A stretch of 64,000 nucleotides of DNA from Chitinophagales bacterium (GCA_017303835.1 JAFLBI010000001.1:558001-622000), one strand, 5' to 3'; counted from the first letter of the stretch, positions 9,576 through 17,918 are shown. Notes: generated by a model not told the origin, from the letters alone. Numbers and translations: made by a program.

Positions 9576-10814
9576 ATGGCCCTCAATATTGTCTGGATAG
9601 CCTTTTTTGTGATCGCTTTTGTGATTGCATTGGCCAAGTTCATCTTCCTGAATGATACGGATATCTTTAAAACACTGGTAGACGGTATGTTCGACTCTGC
9701 CAAGGGTGCTGTGATAGACGTGGGTTTTCCCCTGGCAGGCACCATGATCTTCTTCCTTGGGCTCATGAATATTGCCGAAAAAGCCGGTGCTATCGGTCGT
9801 TTGGCCAGATTGCTTAACCCGTTTATGAAGCGCCTCTTCCCGGAAGTACCGGATAATCACCCCGCCATGGGCCAGATGGTGATGAATTTTAGCGCCAATA
9901 TGCTGGGACTGGATAACGCGGCAACACCATTTGGTTTGAAAGCTATGGATAGTTTGCAGAGCATAAATCCCGAGAAAGAGAAAGCTACCCATGCACAGAT
10001 CATGTTTCTGGTGCTGCATACCAGTGGATTAACCATTATTCCATTGTCAATTATTACTTACCGAATTGCTGCCGGCTCAACAGAACCAGCCAGCGTCTTT
10101 ATTCCTTGTGTATTGGCAACTATCTGTACCACATTAGCGTCTATTCTGGTGGTGAGTTTCTGGCAAAAGCTGAAATGGGATGGGGTGCTCTTTGCTTGGA
10201 TTGGCGCATTAGCGTTATTGGTAGGTGGTTTGTTGTTTTGGGTGAGTGGGATGGATGCTGCGCAGAAAAATGTGTTCAGTAAGGTAACCGGTAATATGCT
10301 TTTGTTGATGATTGTGGTAGGGATCATCATTGGCGGCGTATGGAAGAAGGTGCAAGTCTTTGATGCATTTATTGAAGGAGCCAAAGGAGGATTTGATGTA
10401 GTGTTGAAAATCATTCCATACTTAGTGGGGATGCTGGTGGCTATTCGCGTGTTTCGCGATAGTGGTGCTTTAACCTATGTGGTGGATGTATTGGCGGGAT
10501 TGATTCAAGCGGCGGGTATTAATGCAGACTTTACTGCAGCATTGCCTGTAGCCATCATGAAACCATTTAGTGGTAGCGGTGCACGTGGATTGATGTTGGA
10601 TGTGTTGAAAGTGCATGGCCCGGATTCTTTTGTGGGTCAGTTGGCATCAACTTTTCAAGGCTCAGCCGATACAACTTTTTACATTATTGCGCTATACTTT
10701 GGTAGTGTAGGAATTAAGAAAGTACGTTATGCAATTTGGGCAGGTCTATTAGCCGACTTCATCGGCGTTATTGCAGCCATTATTATCGGGTATGTGTTTT
10801 TTGTGCATGGATAG
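9576..10814 (+). CDS. Nucleoside-recognition (Gate) domain membrane protein, SpmA-SpmB fusion type
   Basis: 412 residues from the ATG at 9576; an in-frame TTG at 9546 would add ten residues with no hydrophobic start and is less likely. Two Gate-type halves are visible. The N half (about 1-190) has MFDSAKGAVIDVGFPLAG and NMLGLDNAATPFGLKAM, as in SpmA. The C half (about 230-412) has KGGFDVVLKIIPYLVGML, MKPFSGSGARGLM and GSADTTFYIIALYFGSVG, as in SpmB. About ten hydrophobic segments. In spore formers these are two genes. Here they are fused in an organism with no sign of sporulation, so the role (perhaps transport) is unknown. Confidence 0.85.
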   Translation: MALNIVWIAFFVIAFVIALAKFIFLNDTDIFKTLVDGMFDSAKGAVIDVGFPLAGTMIFFLGLMNIAEKAGAIGRLARLLNPFMKRLFPEVPDNHPAMGQMVMNFSANMLGLDNAATPFGLKAMDSLQSINPEKEKATHAQIMFLVLHTSGLTIIPLSIITYRIAAGSTEPASVFIPCVLATICTTLASILVVSFWQKLKWDGVLFAWIGALALLVGGLLFWVSGMDAAQKNVFSKVTGNMLLLMIVVGIIIGGVWKKVQVFDAFIEGAKGGFDVVLKIIPYLVGMLVAIRVFRDSGALTYVVDVLAGLIQAAGINADFTAALPVAIMKPFSGSGARGLMLDVLKVHGPDSFVGQLASTFQGSADTTFYIIALYFGSVGIKKVRYAIWAGLLADFIGVIAAIIIGYVFFVHG

Positions 10815-10917
10815 TTTCTAGTTACTGGTTTTGCTAGTTAATATTCGTTCTACTGGCATATACAAGTACAAGCAAATTCTTTATACCCAACAATTATTAA
10901 TTATTAATTATTAATTG

Positions 10918-11127
10918 CTAATTCTTTATCCGATGCTTTCTTCCGAACAGCACATATAGAATAGCGCCGGGTACAAACAATACAATACTCACCATTAGCC
11001 AGGTCATTTTTTCTTGTTCGTCGAATTTGTTGCGCAGTACATCAATGATGCACCAAATCCAAAATAGGATGCATGCAATGATAATAAGTTCAATGACGGA
11101 TAAACTTAACGGACTCAAGAGTTCCAT
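10918..11127 (-). CDS. Small PLDc_N-type membrane protein
   Basis: 69 residues with two hydrophobic segments (about 8-30 and 43-60) separated by the polar DVLRNKFDEQEKMTW. The ending FVPGAILYVLFGRKHR matches the small PLDc_N domain, which precedes cardiolipin synthases but also occurs alone, as here. Probable inner-membrane protein, function unknown. Its C terminus abuts a TTAATTATTAATT-type AT tract at 10890-10920. Confidence 0.75.
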   Translation of the reverse strand: MELLSPLSLSVIELIIIACILFWIWCIIDVLRNKFDEQEKMTWLMVSIVLFVPGAILYVLFGRKHRIKN

Positions 11128-11428
11128 AGATGTGCAATATTATAGGACGCCAAAAGTACAGTAAGGGTAGTTGATTAGCCAAGCTTCTCGAGTGTTTTCC
11201 TGCGTAAAACCTTGCGTCTCATAAGCAAAAGAAACTGATTAGTCAATGGGAAATTTCCCGTATTTCGGCGGGATTTTTCCCGGTTTTTATCCGTTGATTA
11301 ACGGGGTATTTTATGTGAGATTAACGGTCGCGTTTCAATCTGCTTCATCTAAGTTGTTTAATCTATAGCCTGCGGTTATTCGCAGTTGGCGGGACAATAA
11401 TTAGATGCTATTTTGAAAAAAAATCAAG
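11128..11428. other. Divergent intergenic region with palindromes
   Basis: No gene is visible in these 301 nt between divergent small membrane-protein genes. It holds a perfect 12-bp palindrome GGGAAATTTCCC at 11248-11259, then a GGCGGGATTTTTCCCG segment at 11267-11282, then a CCGTT-gatt-AACGG stem-loop at 11291-11304. These may be regulator-binding sites or an RNA leader. I recognise no known riboswitch. Confidence 0.4.
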
Positions 11429-11743
11429 ATGCATAATAACAGGTATTATTTGTTAGTTGTGCTTTATCTGCTGAGTGCACTAATAACGATTAGCGGTGCT
11501 GTAATGAAGATTTTGCATTACGCGCCAGGTGATGTGCTTTTGATGTTGAGTTTCTTTGTGACAATTGGGTTTATGCTGACAGCTATTCCCGAGATAGTGC
11601 GCTCAAAGCATATCCAACGTGTAGAGCAAGTGATGTGGATTGTTAGTTTCATTTTCATGTTATCTATTTCAGGTATGCTCTACCTTGTGTTGCGGAGAAA
11701 AGTAGTGATTGGTGAAACAGCAGATACACAGATTCGTAAATAG
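11429..11743 (+). CDS. Small membrane protein, GldL-like N-terminal pattern
   Basis: 104 residues with about three hydrophobic segments (8-26, 35-53, 69-88). The stretch VMKILHYAPGDVLLMLSF resembles the start of the gliding-motility membrane protein GldL, where MKI.H..G/AD.L follows the first helix, but the long periplasmic part of GldL is absent. I therefore call it a short membrane protein of unknown function. The next gene starts 7 nt later, suggesting co-transcription. Confidence 0.6.
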   Translation: MHNNRYYLLVVLYLLSALITISGAVMKILHYAPGDVLLMLSFFVTIGFMLTAIPEIVRSKHIQRVEQVMWIVSFIFMLSISGMLYLVLRRKVVIGETADTQIRK

Positions 11744-11750
11744 TAGTCAG

Positions 11751-12194
11751 ATGGCTGTACATTATTTTAGTTTGACTGATGGCAGTATGGAAGTGCACGA
11801 GGACAGGATCGTGATTGAGGATGATTTTAAAAAAAGGCAGTTTGCGTTGTTAGCACCTTTGTCTTTTTTTTTGGTTATGTCATTTGTTAATATCCTAAGA
11901 GGATTTAGCAAGAATAGTAGCGATGATAAGATTATGGGGCTTCTTTATGCCGCACTTGTTTTTATCGTCTTACTTTTTAGATACAAAGATTTATATCCTA
12001 TTAGAAATGATTTTAGTGTAAAAGAGGTTGAGTCGATAAAGTTTATTTGGAATAGAATTGGTAGAGATTGTGAAATGATACTGTATCTAAATAACGGCAG
12101 AACTAGACGAGTGGCTTTATGGAAAGATCAATATGAGATTAGTAAACTCAAGAATTTATTGGCTGCAAAAGGGATATTGATTAGTGGCGGATAG
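11751..12194 (+). CDS. Hypothetical membrane protein
   Basis: 147 residues from ATG 11751; an in-frame TTG at 11709 would overlap the upstream gene and is less likely. Two hydrophobic segments (about 38-55 and 66-82) sit between an N-terminal soluble part with SLTDGSMEVHEDRIVIEDD and a C-terminal soluble part with IRNDFSVKEVESIKFIWNR. The layout resembles PH-domain-like membrane proteins, but I do not recognise the family. Base composition is more AT-rich than the housekeeping genes around it. Confidence 0.6.
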   Translation: MAVHYFSLTDGSMEVHEDRIVIEDDFKKRQFALLAPLSFFLVMSFVNILRGFSKNSSDDKIMGLLYAALVFIVLLFRYKDLYPIRNDFSVKEVESIKFIWNRIGRDCEMILYLNNGRTRRVALWKDQYEISKLKNLLAAKGILISGG

Positions 12195-12283
12195 TGGTTT
12201 GACCTTTTTTGAAAATCTTGTCAATCATTTCAGTATTGTTTAAATTGTCTTTGTTAAGCATTATTTACCCTAAAACGACCAAT

Positions 12284-13993
12284 ATGTATTGCTTACGACT
12301 TTCCTCAATTAAAGCTGTCGGCTTTTTTGGTCTGCTCTTAGCTGCAATGCCTTTAATGGCGCAAAAAACAGATTGTTTAGAGGGTAATTGTAAAAATGGA
12401 TATGGGGTTAGACGTGTAGAGAGTCCCAAAAATCCTTTGCCGGGCGGAATTGCCAATACTGGATATCAAATGTATGTTTACTATGAACTAGGTGATTTTG
12501 TAAAAGGCAAACTGAATGGTAAAGGATATCGTTTTTCAAAATATTCATACACTTTTAGCGATAAACAACTCATTGATGCTTTCAGGAATGGGACTTCGTT
12601 TGTGCCTGATCCTCAAAAATATCAATGGTTTGAAAAAGGAGAATATGTAGATGGTCTACTGAATGGAAAGGGCTTTTTGATTGAGTATGATACGAGAAAT
12701 AATATTCCCAATCGTATTCGTGAGGGTAATTTTCAAGCTGGATTATTGCATGGTACAGGTACAAAATTTGTTCCGAGAGGATACGGACAACCTTTGAGAT
12801 TAGGTAAGGATAGTATTACTGGGGCATACACATTAATAGAGGGTAAACAGTTGACTGGAAATTATCAAAAAGATATTTGCTACGATTGCACTTTAGTAGA
12901 AAAGCAGGAGTATCTCAATAAGCAAGGAACTATGACAGGATGGAGGCTGGATGAAAATTTTTTAACTGGCTGGGTTTTGACAGATTATGAGATTCCTCAA
13001 TTTACTATTACAATCAATAATTTACCCATGTCTAAGGCTTTATATATCGGTGGGTATAAGGTTACTACGCTAAAATCATTTGATATTTCCGCAAGAATTG
13101 ATACAGTTAATTTAGGGGGACTTAAAAAGTATATTGGCGAAGTGGATCATGAAGGTAAGCCATACGGTTTTGGAACTATCATGTATGGAGGAGTTAATGA
13201 CTCAAGGTATGAAGGTTTTGTAGATGATGCAATTCCGAACGGTTACGGCTATTTTATTGGAAACGGTATTATGGGAGGTGAATTTGTAAATGGTAAATTC
13301 ATAAAAGGAGCAATTTTTGATAGAAGTGACTTGTCACCAAGGTTAAGATTATTGTATAGCACCAATGATATAGCTGTTCCTGACTTTAATACTTATACTC
13401 GGGAAATAGTCAGCGGCGGCTATGAAGATAATCATTACGCTTACGAGGATAGCTATAAAGGGTATAAACTTAGTCGTCAAACTACTGGAAAGAGAATTGA
13501 TGGCTTTGAAAAGGATGCAAAAGTAAACTTTGGGTTTACTCCCGAAGAGCGGCGAAAGAATCGGAAAGTCATAGATGGTCAAATAAGTTTCTCTGACTTA
13601 TTAATAGGTGATGTTGTGTTAGAGAATGGAATAGCCAGTCCGGTTGAGAAGGTGATAGGTGGATTGTATTATTTAAAGAATGGTAAATATGTTTCCGGAT
13701 ATTCTACAGATAAAGTCCGATTGTCAAAGCACTCACTATCCGAATTTGCGGTCTTGTGTACAGTCTGTAAGGGAAGTGCGCGTGAAACATATATGTATCA
13801 ACGTAGTCCGGAATTGGTGCGCATGCCAAGATTGGTGACTGAAACAGTTGTGATGGATTATACCATCTGGAAAAAGACTTCTACAGTTTATGATGAATAT
13901 ACCAAGACCTATGCACCTGAAAAAAGAACAAGGCAATGCGCTGCCTGTAATGGTATGGGTAAAACAAAGGATGTAAAAGAGATGGTTGAGTAG
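12284..13993 (+). CDS. Secreted MORN-repeat protein with paired C-terminal Cys motifs
   Basis: 569 residues from ATG 12284, chosen because it gives a clean signal peptide (cleavage near PLMAQKT); an upstream TTG at 12209 is possible. MORN-like repeats are visible: YVDGLLNGKGFLIEYD, FQAGLLHGTGTKFV, YIGEVDHEGKPYGFGTIMYG and YEGFVDDAIPNGYGYFIG. The last 75 residues hold two CxxCxG-type motifs, CTVCKGSARE and CAACNGMGKT, about 55 residues apart, like half of a DnaJ zinc finger. MORN repeats are generally taken as protein- or membrane-contact surfaces. No catalytic domain was recognised. AT-rich like its two upstream neighbours, so possibly acquired with them. Confidence 0.75.
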   Translation: MYCLRLSSIKAVGFFGLLLAAMPLMAQKTDCLEGNCKNGYGVRRVESPKNPLPGGIANTGYQMYVYYELGDFVKGKLNGKGYRFSKYSYTFSDKQLIDAFRNGTSFVPDPQKYQWFEKGEYVDGLLNGKGFLIEYDTRNNIPNRIREGNFQAGLLHGTGTKFVPRGYGQPLRLGKDSITGAYTLIEGKQLTGNYQKDICYDCTLVEKQEYLNKQGTMTGWRLDENFLTGWVLTDYEIPQFTITINNLPMSKALYIGGYKVTTLKSFDISARIDTVNLGGLKKYIGEVDHEGKPYGFGTIMYGGVNDSRYEGFVDDAIPNGYGYFIGNGIMGGEFVNGKFIKGAIFDRSDLSPRLRLLYSTNDIAVPDFNTYTREIVSGGYEDNHYAYEDSYKGYKLSRQTTGKRIDGFEKDAKVNFGFTPEERRKNRKVIDGQISFSDLLIGDVVLENGIASPVEKVIGGLYYLKNGKYVSGYSTDKVRLSKHSLSEFAVLCTVCKGSARETYMYQRSPELVRMPRLVTETVVMDYTIWKKTSTVYDEYTKTYAPEKRTRQCAACNGMGKTKDVKEMVE

Positions 13994-14012
13994 GTGTTAT
14001 GCTATGTTTGTC

Positions 14013-14705
14013 TTAGTTAAAAATTTTTTGCAGTAGATTTTTCAATTCTTTCACACCCTCACTTGCTGTTGCTTCTATTGAAGTAATGTTACTAATGCCT
14101 GGTGTGGGTGGTATTTTCTTATCGATAATATATTTTGGGATACTACGGTGGATGTATTGTATCAGCGAAGCAGCAGGGTAAACCTGCAAGGAGGTGCCAA
14201 TGACCACAAATATGTCTGCTTCTTCTGCAATCATAACGGCTTCTTCCATCATGGTTACAGGTTCTTCAAACCAAACGATAAAGGGGCGCAATTGCTGCCC
14301 ATCAGGAGCGAGATCACCTAATTGAATATCGCCATGAATTGCATAGGTCTTGCTTTTATCGCGCACACTGCACATCTTAAATATCTCCCCGTGCAGGTGT
14401 AATACTTTGGTGCTGCCGGCTCTTTCGTGTAGGTCGTCAATATTTTGCGTGATGATGTGTACATCAAAATCCTTTTCCAGTGCTGCTAAAGCAAGGTGCG
14501 CCGCATTGGGCTCAGCGGCTGCAACATCCCGCCTGCGCATATTATAGAAATCCAACACCAATTGTGGGTTGGCGGCAAAACCTCTAGGCGTGGCTACTTC
14601 GTACACATTATAACCTTCCCATAGGCCATCGCTATCGCGAAAAGTTTTGAGTCCGCTTTCTGCACTAATGCCAGCACCGGTTAATACCACAAGTTTTTGT
14701 TTCAT
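14013..14705 (-). CDS. cobB: SIR2-family NAD-dependent deacylase
   Basis: 230 residues from MKQKLVV (14705); the frame opens earlier but homology begins here. NAD-binding motifs GAGISAESGL (10-19) and TQNIDDLHERAG are present, with the catalytic His in HLHGEIF. Y54 and R57 (FYNMRRR) match the Tyr-x-x-Arg pair that lets CobB/SIRT5-type sirtuins act on succinyl- or malonyl-lysine. The four zinc Cys usually following the catalytic His are absent: only one Cys (KMCSVRD) is seen there. It converges on the MORN gene. Confidence 0.9.
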   Translation of the reverse strand: MKQKLVVLTGAGISAESGLKTFRDSDGLWEGYNVYEVATPRGFAANPQLVLDFYNMRRRDVAAAEPNAAHLALAALEKDFDVHIITQNIDDLHERAGSTKVLHLHGEIFKMCSVRDKSKTYAIHGDIQLGDLAPDGQQLRPFIVWFEEPVTMMEEAVMIAEEADIFVVIGTSLQVYPAASLIQYIHRSIPKYIIDKKIPPTPGISNITSIEATASEGVKELKNLLQKIFN

Positions 14706-14770
14706 CGTATACGCTAGTTCACATAAAATTAAACATCTAAGCTCAATTGAGTTCAAGAGTGATTATAAGG

Positions 14771-14791
14771 AAAAAGCCCCCTTAGGGGCTT
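14771..14791 (-). terminator. Rho-independent terminator
   Basis: 7-bp stem AAGCCCC/GGGGCTT with a 4-nt loop (14774-14791), followed on the minus strand by a T run (AAAAA on plus at 14771-14775). It lies just after the stop of the minus-strand gene at 14795-15205. Confidence 0.8.
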
Positions 14792-14794
14792 GAC

Positions 14795-15205
14795 TTATTG
14801 TTTATTTTTCCAGAAGAAGATCGTACTATCTTTTACGTATAACCATTCCATGGTACTGTCTGTACGAGAATGAATTCGGAATAAAGATGTATCTGCAGGA
14901 TCAATCAGCCGGAGTGAAGAGTCAAAGAGTTGGTATTGCAACTGACTACACTCTTTTTTTTTGCTCAACCATTGCAAAGTGGTATCGCTGGTGAAGCGGA
15001 TGGAATGTTCTCCACCTAGCATGGCGGTAATCAATAAAGACAAGGAGTCTTCATGGTGCTGTTGCAGTGCGATACTGTCGAGCTGCCATTCACCTTGTAA
15101 TCCCTTTTGGGCAATGACTGGCTCAATTTGCTTGCGTGATTGGAAAAACCAAAGTAATGCTGCAATAGCAGCAATGACCAGAATGGTCAGGATGTTCTTT
15201 TTCAT
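14795..15205 (-). CDS. Hypothetical membrane-anchored protein
   Basis: 136 residues. One N-terminal hydrophobic segment (ILTILVIAAIAALLWFF) is followed by a soluble domain with the pattern LQGEWQLDSIAL, typical of small lipocalin-like bacterial domains that start with GxW.L. Later parts include SIRFTSDTTLQWLSK and SLFRIHSRTDSTMEWLY. Likely faces the periplasm. The gene has its own terminator 4 nt downstream. Function unknown. Confidence 0.6.
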   Translation of the reverse strand: MKKNILTILVIAAIAALLWFFQSRKQIEPVIAQKGLQGEWQLDSIALQQHHEDSLSLLITAMLGGEHSIRFTSDTTLQWLSKKKECSQLQYQLFDSSLRLIDPADTSLFRIHSRTDSTMEWLYVKDSTIFFWKNKQ

Positions 15206-15353
15206 ACATGAGGTTTAAATGATGAATCATGCAGGCCTGCATATATGAATACCTGTAAATGGAAATATGTAACCGTGTTAGGTTGTTAAGTAAACGATAA
15301 AGGAATAGCACAGGTGAGTAGTCAGTGGCTTGACCTGAACATTCGGGGTCAAT

Positions 15354-15418
15354 CGTGATTCAACAATCTACAATCGACAATTTACAATAGACAATTGTAG
15401 ATTGACAATAACCAATCC
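15354..15418. repeat. Low-complexity CAAT-rich intergenic tract
   Basis: Repeated ACAATCTACAATCGACAAT-type units between two minus-strand genes. Similar CAAT/ATTG tracts occur at 20150-20190, 54890-54975, 59805-59840 and 61973-62012. No coding potential. Confidence 0.5.
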
Positions 15419-15829
15419 TTACTTCATTCCCGCTAAGTCCATAACAATCGCGAATTCTTCTGTTGTAACAGGTTGTACAGATAAGCGTCCAAGTCTCACC
15501 AATGCCATATTCTGTAAACGCTTATCCGCCTTAATGGTAGCAAGTGATACTGGTTGCTTTAAAGTCTTGTGTGGTGCAAAGTCAACAGCACTCCATGTTG
15601 GATCATCAATAGTAGGGTCGGGGTAGGCTTCTTTCACCACTTTGGCAATACCCACAATTTCCAAACCTTCATTACTGTGGTACCACAAAGCCAGATCACC
15701 TTTTTTCATCGCGCGGAGATTGTTGCGCGCAGCATAATTGCGTACACCATCCCAGAAAGTTTGTTTGTCTTTCAAGAATTGTTCCCAACTGTATTTAAAA
15801 GGTTCTGATTTGATGAGCCAATAATTCAT
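15419..15829 (-). CDS. EVE domain-containing protein
   Basis: 136 residues, the size of a stand-alone EVE domain. Typical features: start MNYWLIKSEP, WDGVRNYAARNNLRAM, GDLALWYHSNEGLEIVGIA, AYPDPTIDDPTWSAVD. EVE domains are PUA-related folds that bind modified bases in DNA or RNA; in bacteria they occur both as housekeeping proteins and in restriction or toxin systems. Nothing nearby suggests a restriction system. It is separated from the LutA-like gene by AT-rich repeat DNA. Confidence 0.93.
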   Translation of the reverse strand: MNYWLIKSEPFKYSWEQFLKDKQTFWDGVRNYAARNNLRAMKKGDLALWYHSNEGLEIVGIAKVVKEAYPDPTIDDPTWSAVDFAPHKTLKQPVSLATIKADKRLQNMALVRLGRLSVQPVTTEEFAIVMDLAGMK

Positions 15830-15835
15830 TTGATA

Positions 15836-15969
15836 TAATTAATAATGAATAATTAAAAATTAAGAATTTGACTTTGGTGTCATTTAGAACAGCAAACAGA
15901 TTGATTTGTTGCGTCAGCAGTTTTCAGAGGCTAATGAAATTATTAATTATTAATTTTTAATTCTTAATT
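15836..15969. repeat. AT-rich intergenic repeat tracts flanking a short spacer
   Basis: Two TTAATTATTAATT-like tracts (about 15836-15871 and 15937-15969) flank a normal-composition spacer. The 18-mer AATTTTTAATTCTTAATT at 15952-15969 recurs exactly, in reverse complement, at 59768-59785. The tract runs into the stop codon of the LutA-like gene. Confidence 0.6.
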
Positions 15970-16696
15970 AAAGCTCAGCTTCTCTCGCCAAAACATCTGC
16001 CAAATGCAACACTTTCAAAGCCTTGCCTTCTTTATTGATATAGCCTTCTAAATGCATCAAACAACTCATGTCTGTGCTTACCAGATATTCTGCTTCGGTT
16101 GCTAATGCATTGTTTACTTTCTGATCAGCCATGGCAATGCTTATAGGTTCAAATTTTACGGCAAAGCTGCCGCCGAAACCACAACAGGTTTCTACATCAT
16201 TCATCTCAACCAATTCCAAGCCCTTTACATGACTTAACAGCACGCGTGGTTCTTTCTTCACACCACATTCGCGCAACGCAGCACAACTGTCGTGATAAGT
16301 CACTTTTGCATCAAGGCTGGCGCCCAGATCAGTTACCTTCAGCACATTTACCAGAAAATCGGATAGTTCAAAAATCCGCTTGCCCAACTGTTCAGCTGTT
16401 TTGTGGTGTATGGATGAATCATCAAACAATTTGCCATAATAATTACGCACGAAACCAACACAGCTAGCGCTAGGTGCTACCACATAATCTTCTCCACGAA
16501 AATCATTGATGAATTTGCTGCACACATCCTTGGCTTCTCCACGAAAACCTGCATTAAATGCGGGCTGACCACAACAGGTCTGATTGGTATTGTAATTGAC
16601 TTTACAGCCTGCTTTCTCTAGCACTTTTACCATATTGAAGCCTACGTTTGGGTAGAGCTGATCAATAAAACAGGGAATGAACAACTGTACTTGCAT
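15968..16696 (-). CDS. (Fe-S)-binding CCG-domain protein, LutA/YkgE-like
   Basis: 242 residues. Two Cys-rich CCG domains: CCGQPAFNAGF at about 42 and CCGFGGSFAVKF at about 170, each with partner Cys residues (PCFIDQLYP; DSCAALRECGV). This is the LutA/glycolate-oxidase-subunit family, which handles electrons in lactate or glycolate oxidation, probably through Fe-S or heterodisulfide-reductase-type chemistry. The usual lutB and lutC partners are not next to it. It follows ribH by 17 nt in the same direction. Confidence 0.85.
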   Translation of the reverse strand: MQVQLFIPCFIDQLYPNVGFNMVKVLEKAGCKVNYNTNQTCCGQPAFNAGFRGEAKDVCSKFINDFRGEDYVVAPSASCVGFVRNYYGKLFDDSSIHHKTAEQLGKRIFELSDFLVNVLKVTDLGASLDAKVTYHDSCAALRECGVKKEPRVLLSHVKGLELVEMNDVETCCGFGGSFAVKFEPISIAMADQKVNNALATEAEYLVSTDMSCLMHLEGYINKEGKALKVLHLADVLAREAEL

Positions 16697-16713
16697 GTGC
16701 TAAAGGTATTGGC

Positions 16714-17196
16714 TTATTTGATGAGTTTTCTGTTCAGCGCAATCATCTTCAATGCTGTAATGGCAGCTTCTTCGCCTTTATGGCCATGCTTGCCGCCAAT
16801 ACGTTCAATGGCCTGTTCTTCTGTATTCACCGTGAGTACACCAAAGATGACTGGACAATCCAAGCTTAAGTTTAAGTGTGTGACACCCTCTGTTACAGAT
16901 TGACACACATAATCGAAATGCGGTGTATCGCCTTTGATTACTGTGCCCAGAACGATATAGGCATCAGGCATGCGTTTGCTGTGCGTGTAATGCTGTTTTA
17001 CTGCAAAGGGTATTTCTACTGCACCGGGAACGGTGAGGGTAGTAGTAGCTACGCCTGCTGCTTTCAGTATTTTCTTTGCACCAGCATCCAGCTTCTTAAT
17101 GATATGGCTGTTCCATTCTGTTACAACCAGAACAACAAAGGCATCCTTTGTTGCGGGGATGCCTTTGTGCAATTGTGTATTACCTTTTGTGGCCAT
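16714..17196 (-). CDS. ribH: 6,7-dimethyl-8-ribityllumazine synthase
   Basis: 160 residues. Lumazine synthase signatures: VTEWNSHI (substrate-binding Trp/Asn near the N terminus), VPGAVEIPFAV, GTVIKGDTPHFDYVC with the catalytic His, and FGVLTVNTEEQAIER. Penultimate step of riboflavin synthesis, condensing the pyrimidine diamine with dihydroxybutanone phosphate. Its ATG overlaps the stop of the upstream TPR gene by one base (TAATG), suggesting translational coupling. Other rib genes are not in the window. Confidence 0.97.
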   Translation of the reverse strand: MATKGNTQLHKGIPATKDAFVVLVVTEWNSHIIKKLDAGAKKILKAAGVATTTLTVPGAVEIPFAVKQHYTHSKRMPDAYIVLGTVIKGDTPHFDYVCQSVTEGVTHLNLSLDCPVIFGVLTVNTEEQAIERIGGKHGHKGEEAAITALKMIALNRKLIK

Positions 17197-17888
17197 TATT
17201 TTACACTGAATTCGTTTGGTTCTACGTTCAGGCGATAGATGTACTTATCTACCTGGAAGCCTTTGTCTGTCTTAGGGAATTTAGTCTTCAGTTCTTTATA
17301 TAGTTCCAAAGCTTCTTTGTTTTTACCTTGAGTTTCCAGTAACAGACCTGCACGGAAGAGGTATTCTGCAGAGCTAGCTTCATCTTGAGGGAAAGTAGCA
17401 GCAGCTTTCTTATAAGCGGCAACTGCATCATCCTTCTTGTTCAGTTCGCTGTAAGCATCACCAAGGCGTGCGTAAGCCAGCAACTGTACAGGCTTAGAGT
17501 CTGTAGAGAAATCTTTCAGGTATTTTACAGCGTTTTCAAATTCGCCGAGTTTCAGGTAAGAAACACCTGCATAGTATTTTGCGAGATTAGCACTCTTTGT
17601 GCCATCAAAATTCTTGATCACATAAAGAAAGCCTTTGGCACTGCCATCACCATCCAATGCTTTGCGAGTTGAATCTTGTGCAAATAATTGTTGCGCTTTT
17701 GCAATAGCCTCAGCAGCTTTGGTTTCTTTTGGCTTTACGACGTATTCGCCATAGGCAAACCAGCCACCTACTGCAATGACTACTACGGCAGCGGCTATCA
17801 GGATATTCTTTTGATTCTTTTTCCAAAAGCTCTGTGCGCTCAGCAGCGGGTCTTTGTCTACAACAGGAGCTGTGTGTTGATCACTCAT
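17196..17888 (-). CDS. Membrane-anchored TPR protein, YfgM-like
   Basis: 230 residues. A polar N terminus, then a single membrane segment (ILIAAAVVVIAVGGWFAYG, about 30-48), then TPR-like helices (AKYYAGVSYLKLGEFENAVK, YARLGDAYSELNKKDDAVAAY, FRAGLLLETQGKNKEALELY). The layout matches YfgM-type periplasmic TPR proteins that associate with export machinery. Placed between pdhA and ribH and coupled to ribH by a one-base overlap. Confidence 0.8.
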   Translation of the reverse strand: MSDQHTAPVVDKDPLLSAQSFWKKNQKNILIAAAVVVIAVGGWFAYGEYVVKPKETKAAEAIAKAQQLFAQDSTRKALDGDGSAKGFLYVIKNFDGTKSANLAKYYAGVSYLKLGEFENAVKYLKDFSTDSKPVQLLAYARLGDAYSELNKKDDAVAAYKKAAATFPQDEASSAEYLFRAGLLLETQGKNKEALELYKELKTKFPKTDKGFQVDKYIYRLNVEPNEFSVK

Positions 17889-17918
17889 GGTTCAGGTTTA
17901 TAAAGTATTACTGTTTAA

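Noticed and set aside
9519-10019. 166-codon open frame on the minus strand
   Set aside because: Antisense to the SpmA/SpmB-type gene; its His-rich, low-hydrophobicity product looks like a reverse shadow of membrane codons.
15419-15829. EVE protein as part of a restriction or defence island
   Set aside because: Neighbours are metabolic genes; no nuclease, methyltransferase or toxin partner is present.
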